Assembly (NCBI GenBank): GCA_903813345.2
Contig: CAIIXF020000002.1
Location: 11,244,150 to 11,308,149, forward strand
Origin: Owenia fusiformis
Taxonomy: Eukaryota; Annelida; Polychaeta; Sabellida; Oweniidae
Direction: 5' to 3'
Length of the DNA: 64,000 nucleotides
The translations under genes and the position numbers were made by a program. Below are positions 37,884 through 48,900 of the stretch, one piece after another (within the stretch, counting starts at the first letter, position 1; the number at the start of each line of letters is the position of its first letter). The notes under the pieces are model-generated. The model searched no databases. It worked only from the letters and a program-made list of their open reading frames with translations, and was not told the origin of the DNA.

Positions 37884-38441
37884 CATTCTGATTTATCAGA
37901 GTCCCTCTTTACCTAACGCTTTTGAGAGACTCTGATATATCATGAGGCAGAACATGTTCCTAGCCAGTGCATTCTCCAAGTAAATCAGTGTATATGGAGG
38001 AATAAATTAGTGCCTAAGAATGCACCGTTCTGTTTTCCCCTTTGTAAACTTTAATTCAATGAATTCATTATGTGGAAAACTTTTATTTATCTTGATGGTT
38101 CTTGTTTTTATATTGAAAATTAATAACTATGATAATGTTGACATACTTCTTTTTTCTTATTATTTTCAAATTTAGAAATTTAAACAAGAATTATCATGCA
38201 AATGTCAACACTTGGATTATTTGGGAGGGAATTGTGTTTGGTCACATTCATTAGGCTTTGTCTGATTATTTAATCATGCAACTGCAGGTAATGCCTTCCC
38301 ATGATACTCATGGTCAATAGAACTCTGTAAATAATTTGATTGGTCCGTACATTTTAGAGTTAAAGGAAACATTTATTACAGTCAGTATCCCACAGTCTGA
38401 ACTATTCCAAAAGGATAGTAAAGGCTGTGGATCCCACAATG
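37884..38441. mobile_element. 558-bp insertion in satellite B with 8- to 9-bp target duplication
   Basis: The satellite word CATTGCACT lies on both sides (37875-37883 and 38442-38450). Removing the insert with one copy restores ACATTGCACTGG. Ends are CATTCTG and CACAATG, a short imperfect inverted repeat (CATTCTG/CATTGTG). The left part carries a hairpin, ATCAGAGTC..CTC with GAGAGACTCTGAT (37899-37937). No open frame of note. A duplication of 8 or 9 bp suggests a hAT-like or Mutator-like non-autonomous element. Confidence 0.75.
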
Positions 38442-39487
38442 CATTGCACTGGCAATGAATCGAATCATAGCCAGCTGCATGACAGGCGATCATACTACCA
38501 CTGAACCACCAGTGCCTTCAGATCAAACTAAATAATGATTCATGAATATTGAAATTCATCTTTTGACAGTTTTTGAATTTAAAAAGTATTGCACTGGCCA
38601 GGAATCGAATCGTAGCCAGCTGCATGACAGGCGAGCATAGAATTACTGAGCCACCAGTGCCTTCTGGCTAAACTAAAGTTTGATTAATGAATATTGTAAT
38701 TCATCTTATGTCAGTTTTTAAATTTAAAAAACATTGCACTGTTCAGGAATCGAATCATAGCCAGCTGCATGACAGGTGAGCATACTACCACTGAACCAGC
38801 AGTGCCTTCAGGTTAAACTAAATTATGATTCATGAATTTTTAATTCATCTTATGTCAGTTTTAAATTTAAAAAAACATTGCATTGTCCAGGAATCGAATC
38901 ATAGCCAGCTGCATGACAGGCCCACATACTACCAATGAACCATCAATGCCTTCTGGTTAACACTAAATTATAATTCCTTAATATTGTAATTCATCTAATA
39001 TCCGTTTTTGGATTAAAAAACATTGCACTGGCCAGGAATCAAATCATAGCCAGCTGCATGACAGGCCAGCACACTTCCACTGAACCATCAGTGCCTTCAG
39101 GTTAAATTAAATTATGATTCATGAATATTGTAATTCATCTCATATCAGTTTTAAATTTAAAAAAAAAACATTACACTGGCCAGGAATCGAATCATAGTCA
39201 GCTGCATGACAGGCGAGCATACTACCACTGAAGCAACAGTGCCTTCAGGTCAAACTAGATTATGATTCATGAATATTGTAATTCATCTTATGTCAGTTTT
39301 TAAATTTAAAAAACATTGCACTGTTCAGGAATCGAATCATAGCCAGCTGCGTGACAGGTAAGCATACTACCACTGAACCAGCAGTGGCTTCAGTTTAAAG
39401 TAAATTATGACTCATGAATTTTTAATTCATCTTATTTCAGTTTTAAATTTAAAAAAACATTGCATTGTCCAGGAATCGAATCATAGC

Positions 39488-41820
39488 CAGCTGCATGATA
39501 GGCGAACATACTTCCACTGAAGCAACAGTGCCTTCAGGTCAAACTAAATTATGATTCATGAATATTGTAATTCATCTTATGTCAGTTTTCAATTTTAAAA
39601 AAAACATTGTACTGGCAAGGAATCGAATCATAGCCAGCTGCATGACAGGCGATCATACTACCACTGAACCACCAGTGCCTTCAGGTCAAACTAAATAATG
39701 ATTCATGAATATTGAAATTCATCTTTTGACAGTTTTTGAATTTAAAAAATATTGCACTGGCCAGGAATCGAATCATAGCCAGCTGCATGACTGGCGAGCA
39801 TAGAATCACTGAACCACCAGTGCCTTCTGGCTAAACTAAAGTTTGATTCATGAATATTGTAATTCATCTTATGTCAGATTTTAAATTAAAAAAATATTGC
39901 ACTGTTCAGGAATCGAATCATAGCCAGCTGCATGACAGGTGAGCATACTACCACTGAACCAGCAGTGCTTCCAGGTTAAACTAAATTATGATTCATGAAT
40001 TTTTAATTCATCTTATGTCAGTTTTAAATTTAAAAAAACATTGCATTGTCCAGGAATCGAATCATAGCCAGCTGCATGACAGGCGCACATACTACCAATG
40101 GACCATCAATGCCTTCTGGTTAACACTAAATTATAATTCCTTAATATTGTAATTCATCTAATGTCCGTTTTTGGATTAAAAAACATTGCACTGGCCAGGA
40201 ATCGAATCATAACCAGCTGCATGACAAGCGAGCGTACTGACACTAAACCACAAATCCTTTCGTGTTAAACCAAAATATTATTCATCAATGTTGTAATTCA
40301 TCTTATATCAGTTTTTAAATTTTAAAAAAGCATAGCACTGGCCAGGAATCGAATCATAGCCAGCTGCATGATAGGCGAGCATACTACCCCTTAACCATCA
40401 GTGCCTTCCGGTTAAACTAAATTATGATTCAGGAATATTCTAATTCATCTTATGGTAGATCTTAAATTTAAAAAAAAGACATTGCATGGCCAGGAATCGA
40501 ATCATAGCCAGCTGGATGACAGGAGCGCATTCTACCGATGAACCACCAGTGTCTTCTGATTAACACTAAATTATGATTCCTGAATATTGTAATTAATCTA
40601 ATGTCCGTTTTTGGATTAAAAAAAACATTGCACTGGCCAGGAATCGAATCATAGCCAGCTGCATGACAGGCGCACATACTACCAATGAAGCATCAATGCC
40701 TTCTGGTTAACACTAAATTATTTTCCTGAATATTGTAATTCATCTTATGTCCTTTTTTAATTAAAAAAAACAATGCACTGGCCAGGAATCGAATCATAGC
40801 CAGCTGCATGATAGGCGAACATACTTCCACTGAAGCAACAGTGCCTTCAGGTCAAACTAAATAATTATGATTCATGAATATTGAAATTCATCTTTTGACA
40901 GTTTTTGAATTTAAAAAATATTGCACTGGCCAGGAATCGAATCATAGCCAGCTGCATGACAGGCGAGCATAGAATTACTGAGCCACCAGTGCCTTCTGGC
41001 TAAACTAAAGTTTGATTAATGAATATTGTAATTCATCTTATGTCAGTTTTTAAATTTAAAAAACATTGCACTGTTCAGGAATCGAATCATAGCCAGCTGC
41101 ATGACAGGTGAGCATACTACCACTGAACCAGCAGTGCCTTCAGGTTAAACTAAATTATGATTCATGAATTTTTAATTCATCTTATGTCAGTTTTAAATTT
41201 AAAAAAACATTGCATTGTCCAGGAATCGAATCATAGCCAGCTGCATGACAGGCCCACATACTACCAATGAACCATCAATGTCTTCTGGTTAACACTAAAT
41301 TATAATTCCTTAATATTGTAATTCATCTAATATCCGTTTTTGGATTAAAAAACATTGCACTGGCCAGGAATCGAATCATAGCCAGCTGCATGACAGGCCA
41401 GCACACTTCCACTGAACCATCAGTGCCTTCAGGTTAAACTAAATTATGATTCATGAATATTGTAATTCATCTCATATCAGTTTTAAATTTTAAAAAAACA
41501 TTACACTGGCCAGGAATCGAATCATAGTCAGCTGCATGACAGGCGAGCATACTACCACTGAAGCAACAGTGCCTTCAGGTCAAACTAAATTATGATTCAT
41601 GAATATTGTAATTCATCTTATGTCAGTTTTTAAATTTAAAAAACATTGCACTGTTCAGGAATCGAATCATAGCCAGCTGCGTGACAGGTAAGCATACTAC
41701 CACTGAACCAGCAGTGGCTTCAGTTTAAAGTAAATTTTGATTCATGAATTTTTAATTCATCTTATTTCAGTTTTAGATTTAAAAAAACATTGCATTGTCC
41801 AGGAATCGAATCATAGCCAG
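39488..41820. repeat. Segmental tandem duplicate of 36440-39487 within satellite B
   Basis: Unit-by-unit variants repeat at an offset of about 3045 up to 37820/40863, and at about 2330-2335 for 38520-39490 against 40865-41820. The offset change equals the 558-bp insertion plus one satellite unit. The second copy therefore lacks both the transposon and the single unit that carries it. Confidence 0.75.
39754..39823 (-). ncRNA. tRNA-Gly-like unit of satellite B (GCACTGG type, later copy)
   Basis: 70-bp unit nearly the same as 32922-32991, 6.8 kb away. It has a perfect 7-bp acceptor stem and the same altered D loop and CAGTCAT loop, illustrating that subfamilies are interspersed through the array. 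It is followed by AATATTTTTTAAA on the minus strand. Confidence 0.55.
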
Positions 41821-44800
41821 CTGCATGACAGGCCCACATACTACCAATGAACCATCAATGCCTTCTGCCTGACACTAGATTATAATTCCTTAATATTGTA
41901 ATTCATCTAATGGCCGTTTTGGGATTAAAAAAACATTGCATTGGCCAGGAATCGAATCATAACCAGCTGCATGACAAGCGAGCATACTGACACTGAACCA
42001 CAAATCCTTTCTGGTTAAACTAAAATATTATTCATCGATGTTATAATTCATCTTATATCAGTTTTTTAAATTTAGAAAAAAGCATAGCACTGGCCAGGAA
42101 TCGAATCATAGCCAGCTGCATGACAGACCAGCACACTTCCACTGAACCATCAGTGCCTTCAGGTTAAATTAAATTATGATTCATGAATATTGTAATTCAT
42201 CTCATATCAGTTTTGAAATTTAAAAAAAACATTACACTGGCCAGGAAACGAATCATAGCCAGCTGCATGACAGGCGAGCATACTACCACTTAAGCACCAG
42301 CGCCTTCAGGTTAAACTCAATTATGATTCATGAATATTGTAATTCATCTTGTGGTAGTTCTTAAATTTAAAAACACATTGCACTGACCAGGAATCGAATC
42401 ATAGCCAGCTGCATGATAGACGAACATACTTGTTATATTGTAATTTATCTCATATCAGTTTTGAAATTTAAAAAAAACATTACACTGGCCAGTAATCGAA
42501 TCATAGCCAGCTGCATGACAGGCGAGCATACTAACCCTTAACCATCAGAGCCTTCTGGTTAAACTAAATTATGATTCAGGAATATTCTAATTCATCTTAT
42601 GGTAGATCTTAAATTTAAAAAAAAGACATTGCACTGGCCAGGAATCGAATCATAGCCAGCTGGATGACAGGTGCGCATTCCACCGATGAACCACCAGTGC
42701 CTTCAGGTTAAATTAAATTATGATTCCTGAACATTGTAATTCATCTTATGTCCGTTTTTGAATTTAAAAAAGACATTGCACTGGCCAGGAATCGAATCAT
42801 AGCCAGCTGCATGACAGGCCAGCACACTTCCAGTGAACCATCAGTGCCTTCAGGTTAAATTAAATTATGATTCATGAATATTGTAATTCATCTCATATCA
42901 GTTTTGAAATTTAAAAAAAACATTACACTGGCCAGGAATCGAATCATAGTCAGCTGCATGACAAGCGAGCATACTACCACTCAAGCACCAGTGCTTTCAG
43001 GTTAAACTCAATTATGATTCATAAATATTCTAATTCATCTTGTGGTAGTTCTTAAATTTAAAAAAAAAACATTGCACTGGCCAGGAATCGAATCATAGCC
43101 AGCTGCATGATAGGCGAACATACTTCCACTGAAGCAACGGTGCCTTCAGGTCAAACTAAATTATGATTCATGATTATTGTAATTCATCTTATGTCAGTTT
43201 TCAATTTTAAAAAAAACATTGCACTGGCAAGGAATCGAATCATAGCCAGCTGCATGACAGGCGATCATACTACCACTGAACCACCAGTGCCTTCATGTCA
43301 AACTAAATAATGATTCATGAATATTGAAATTCATCTTTTGACAGTTTTTGAATTTAAAAAATATTGCACTGGCCAGGAATCGAATCATAGCCAGCTGCAT
43401 GACTGGCGAGCATAGAATCACTGAGCCACCAGTGCCTTCTGGCTAAACTAAAGTTTGATTCATGAATATTGTAATTCATCTTATGTCAGTTTTTAAATTT
43501 AAAAAACATTGCACTGTTCAGGAATCGAATCATAGCCAGCTACATGACAGGTAAGCATACTACCACTGAACCAGCAGTGCCTTCAGGTTAAACTAAATTA
43601 TGATTCATGAATTCTTAATTCATCTTATGTCAGTTTTAAATTTAAAAAAACATTGCATTGTCCAGGAATCGAATCATAGCCAGCTGCATGACAGGCGCAC
43701 ATACTACCAATGAACCATCAATGCCTTCTGGTTAACACTAAATTATAATTCCTTAACATTCATCTAATGTCCGTTTTTGGATTAAAAAAACATTGCACTG
43801 GCCAGGAATCGAATCATAAACAGCTGCATGACAAGCGAGCATACTGACACTGAACCACAAATCCTTTCGGGTTAAACCAAAATATTATTCATCAATGTTG
43901 TAATTCATCTTATATCAGTTTTTAAATCGAAAAAACATAGTACTGCCCTGGAATCGAATCATAGCCAGCTGCATGACAGGCGAGCATAGAACCACTGAAC
44001 CATAAGTGCCTTCAGGTAAAACTAAATTATGATTCATGAATATTCTAATTCATCTTATGTCAGTTTTTAAATTTAAAAAAAATTGCACTGGCCAGGAATC
44101 GAATCATAACCAGCTGCAGGACAAGCGAGCATACTGACAATGAACCACCAATCCTTTCAAGTTAAACCAAATTATGATTCATGAATATTGTCATTCATCT
44201 TATATCAGTTTTTAAATTTAAAAAAGCATAGCACTGACCAGGAATCGAATCATAGCTAGTTGCATGACAGGCGGGGATACAACTACTGAACCACCATTCC
44301 CTCCAGGTTAAGCTATATTTTAATTCATAAATATTGTAATTAATCTTATGTCAGTTTTAAATTTAAAAAAACATTGCTCTGGCCAGGAATCGAATCATAG
44401 CCAGTAGCATGACAGGCGTGCATTCTACCGATGAACTGTGCCTTCTGGTTAACACTAAATTATGATTCCTGAATATTGTAATTCATCTTATGTCCGTTTT
44501 TGAATTTAAAAAAACATTGCACTTGCCAGGAATCGAATCATAGCCAGCTGCATGACAAGCGAGCACACTACCACTGAACCATCAGTGCCTTCAGGTTAAA
44601 TTAAATTATGATTCATGAATATTGTAATTCATCTCATATCAGTTTTGAAATTTAAAAAAACATTACACTGGCCAGGAGTCGAATCATAGTCAGCTGCATG
44701 ACAGGCGAGCATACTACCACTAAAGCACCAGTGCTTTCAGGTTAAACTAAATTATGATTCATGATTATTATAATTCATCTTATGTCAGTTTTCAATTTTA

Positions 44801-45148
44801 AAAAAAACATTGCACTGGCAAGGAATCGAATCATAGCCAGCTGCATGACAGGCGATCATACTACCACTGAACCACCAGTGCCTTCATGTCAAACTAAATA
44901 ATGATTCATGAATATTGAAATTCATCTTTTGACAGTTTTTGAATTTAAAAAATATTGCACTGGCCAGGAATCGAATCATAGCCAGCTGCATGACTGGCGA
45001 GCATAGAATCACTGAACCACCAGTGCCTTCTGGCTAAACTAAAGTTTGATTCATGAATATTGTAATTCATCTTATGTCAGCTTTTTAATTTAAAAAAAAT
45101 ATTGGACTGTTCAGGAATCGAATCATAGTCAGCTGCATGACAGACAGG

Positions 45149-45940
45149 TATGTAGTTTCTCTGGCCTCTCAAAAGGTGACAGGCTTTACTGAATAATACC
45201 ATCCCTGGGAAGTCTAAATCGATTGATGGAACTCATTTCATATTGTTTTATTCAAGTACATCAAGTAATCTTTTGTAATATTGGATAAATATCTGATCAA
45301 ATAACTCAATCGCCCAGTTTCTGGTGACAATACACAATGTATCTAAATTACTCTGATGGATGATTGTCCCACACATGATTTGCAAATCGTTCAGTGAGTG
45401 TTGGAAATTCAACCAATGGATGGCAATGGCAGTGATAACAGGCAAACATCACAATTCTAGGTTAATTTCGGTTTAATCCAAAATTAAACAATAGCATTTG
45501 GAATAAAAAAATAACATAGCATGCCCCTCTCTTTGGATTTGGAAACCAGAGTTTCTAAATTACCATGTTCAAGTAATACAACACATTGGAAAGAAGCAGA
45601 TATATTCAAAAAACATGAAAACACGAGGACTACTTTCCAAGTAGTGTTTTTTAAAATCTGTACAATCACCATCATGCAGAATTTAAGAGTTGTTAAGACA
45701 CCATCATTCTTCGAAATAAAAACCAGTGATATCTCCAAAATATGCGTCCTCTGCTTGTGAATTTAGGTTCATTTGAGAGACTAACATAGTATGCACAAGT
45801 GGGGTGGGATTTGAAGCATTTAACAAAGTATAAATATGAAAATTATTCGTTTTTCTTGCTAAATCGAGAAAATCTTACGCCTTGTTCAGACACCATCAGT
45901 TGCGAAGGACACGTGATGACTATCCATACCGTGTACTAAC
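45149..45940. other. Non-satellite island between satellites B and A
   Basis: Starts in the middle of a satellite B unit after CTGCATGACAG, and ends where satellite A resumes in mid-M2 at GGTCCTTTGCAATTTTG. It contains a 65-codon minus-strand frame (45248-45445) whose stop is overlapped by AATAAA, and overlapping frames of 84 and 79 codons on opposite strands (45484-45760). None matches a family I know, and no terminal inverted repeat or target duplication is evident. It could be a decayed gene fragment or a retroelement piece. Confidence 0.5.
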
Positions 45941-48900
45941 AGGTCCTTTGCAATTTTGTGAGACGTTTGAATATATATATTGTAGTACGCAATTGAATGA
46001 ATTTAATGAATGATGGCCGCGTTCATGATATATTTTATATCTAATTCGTCTTAAATCTCTGATGCAGTTTGTGCTCTGGACGGAATGTCAATTTTAGACC
46101 AGTCGCACGTCACACTGCGACTAGCCAGTCTTTTGCAATTTTGTGAGACGTTTGAGTATATATTTTGGAGTATGTTCCTGAATGGATTTAATGAATGATG
46201 TTCCCGTTCGTGATATATATTATATCTAATTCGTCTTAAATCTCTGATGCAGTTTGTGTTCTGGCATGGACGAAATGTCAATTTTCGGACCAGTCGTACG
46301 ATGCGCTGGTAGCAGCATGATATTTGCTAACTATTGAGATGTTTAAGGATGCATTTTTACATTTGCCCTACCGTGGACTTGTTGATTGGTCATTCTATTC
46401 GTGAGATATTGAGTATATTATTTGTCATAAAAGTCTGATTTACCTTAGGCTATGTACGGAATGTCAATTTTCGGACCAGCTGTACATCGCACTGGTAGCA
46501 GCGACTAGTTTTATATATTTTTACATTTGCCATGGGATGGATGTGTCGATTGACTTTTCCGTTAGGGAGATATTTAATATCCAATTCGCCTTAAATCGCT
46601 TATGCAGTTTGCGCTATAGACGAGATGTCAATTTCCCGACCAGTCGTACGTCACACTGCTACTAGCCAGCCCTTTGCAATTTTTTGAGACATTTGAATTA
46701 ATATTTTGAAGTATGCTCTCGACTGGATTTAATGAATGATGTTCCCGTTCGTGATATATTTTATATCTAATTTGTCTTAAATCCCTGATGCAGTTTGTGC
46801 TCTGGACGAAATGTCAATTTTCGAACCAGACGTACGTAGCGCTGGTAGCAGCATGATATTTACTAATTATTGAGATGTTTCAGGATACATTTTTACATTT
46901 GCCCTACCGAGGACTTGTTGATTGATCATTCTATTCGTGAGATATTGAGTATCTAATTTGTCATACAAGTCTGATTTACGTAGGGCTATGTAGGGAATGT
47001 CAATTTTCGGACCAGCTGTACATCGCACTGGGAGCAGTGACAAGTTTGATACATTGTGAGCCGTTTATGTATATATTTTTACGTTTGCCAAATGAGGGAT
47101 GTATCGATTGACTTCTCTGTTAGGGGGATATATAATATCCAATTCGTCTTAAATCGCTTATGCAATTTGCGCTCTTGACGAAATGTCAATTTTCCGACCA
47201 GTCGTATGTCACACTGGTACATGCCAGTCCTTTGCAATTTTGTGAGACGTTTAAGTTTATATTTTTGCGTATGCTCTTGAATGGATTTAATGAATGATGT
47301 TCCCGTTCGTGATATATTTTATACCTAATTCGTCTTAAATCTATGATGCAGTTTGTGCTCTGGATAAAATGTCAATTTCGGACCAGTCGTAAGTATTGCT
47401 GGTGGCAGCATGATATTTGTTATTTAGTGAGATATTTCAGGATACATTGTTACATTTGCCTTACCGAGGACTTGTTGATTGGTCATTCTATTCGTGAGAT
47501 ATTGAGTATCTAATTTGTCATACAAGTCTGATTTACTTTGGGCTATGTACGGAATTTCAATTTTCGGACCAGCTGTACATCGCACTGGAAGCAGGGACTA
47601 GTTTGATATATTGTGAGACGTTTATGTATATATTTTTACGTTTGCCAAAGGAGGGATGTATCTATTGACTTCTCTATTAGGGGGATATATAATATCCAAT
47701 TCGTCTTAAATCGCTTATGCAATTTGCGCTCTTCACAAAATGTCAATTTTCCGACCAGTCGTACGTCATACTGGTACATGCCAGTCCTTTGCAATTTTGT
47801 GAGACGTTTAAGTATATATTTTGGAGTATGCTCTTAAATGAATTTAATGAACGATGTTCCCGTTCGTGATATATTTTATATCTAATTCGTCTTAAATCTA
47901 TAATGCAGTTTGTGCTCTGGAGGAAATGTCAATTTTGGACCAGTCGTACGTAACGCTGGTGGCAGCATGATATTTGTTATTTAGTGAGATGTTTCAGGAT
48001 ACATTTTTACATTTGCCCTACCGAGGACTTGTTGATTGGTCATTCTATTCGTGAGATATTGAGTATCTAATTTGTCATACAAATCTGATTTACTTTGGGC
48101 TATGTGCGGAATGTCAATTTTCGGACCTGCTGTACATCGCACTGGTAGCAGCGACTGGTTTCATATATTGTGAGACGTTTATGTATATATTTTTACATTT
48201 GCCAAAGGAGGGGTGTATCTATTGACTTCTCTGTTAGGGAAATATATAATATCCAATTCGTCTTAAATCGCATATGCAATATGCGCTCTTGACGAAATGT
48301 CAATTTTCCGACCAGCCGTACGTCACACTGGTACATGCCAGTCCTTTGCAATTTTGTGAGACGTTTAAGTATATATTTTGGAGTATGCTCCTGAATGGAT
48401 TGAATGAATGATGTTCTCGTTCGTGATATATTTTATATCTAATTCGTCTTAAATCTATGATGCAGTTTGTGCTCTGGAGGAAATGTCAATTTTCGGACAA
48501 GTCGTACGTAACGCTGGTGGCAGCATGATACTTGTTATTTGGTGAGATGTTTCAGGATACATTTTAACATATGCCCTAACAAGGACTTGTTGATTGGTCA
48601 TTCTATTCGTGAGATATTGAGTATCTAATTTGTCATACTAGTCTGATTTACTTTGGGCTATGTACGAAATGTCAATTTTCGGATCAGCTGTACATCGCAT
48701 TGGTAGCAGCGACTAGTTTGATATATTGTGAGACGTTTATGTATATATTTTTACATTTGTCAAAGGAGGGATGTGTCTATTGACTTCTCTGTTAGGGGGA
48801 TATATAATATCCATTTCGTCTTAAATCGCTTATGCAATTTGCACTCTTGACGAAATGTCAATTTTCCGACCAGTCGTACGTCACACTGGTACATGCCAGT

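Larger units (their letters stand above)
32064..45148 (-). repeat. Satellite B: tandem array of tRNA-Gly-derived units (about 145 bp each)
   Basis: Roughly 85 tandem units of about 145 bp. On the minus strand each has a 70-bp tRNA-like part plus about 75 bp of AT-rich spacer with ATTCATGAAT palindromes. The tRNA-like part runs GCACTGG-TG-GTTC-AGTGGTA-GTAT, then CTCGC-CTGTCAT-GCAGC, then TTCGATT-CCTGG-CCAGTGC. Length and layout match metazoan tRNA-Gly(GCC) base for base (70 plus discriminator A). The A box TGGTTCAGTGG is intact and the B box is GATTCGATTCC, one mismatch from consensus. In most units TGCAATG then a run of T (usually five or more) follows at once, resembling a Pol III terminator. 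D, anticodon and T stems hold mismatches, so these are not normal tRNA genes. Units fall into several subfamilies. Whether they are transcribed is unknown. Confidence 0.9.

Noticed and set aside
32760-40677. Frames of 69-91 codons with the repeated word CHAAGYDSIPGQCN
   Set aside because: These are translations of the tRNA-like satellite units across the spacer; they recur only because units recur.
32064-45148. Functional tRNA-Gly or tRNA-Asp gene cluster
   Set aside because: In the units inspected, the T stem (TATGA against CCTGG), anticodon stem (CTCGC against GCAGC) and D stem contain mismatches, and the B box has a substitution. The units are tRNA-derived but not credible translation tRNAs.
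32064-45148. CRISPR-like array
   Set aside because: Repeats and the intervening spacers are both conserved between units, and the host is eukaryotic. It is a satellite.
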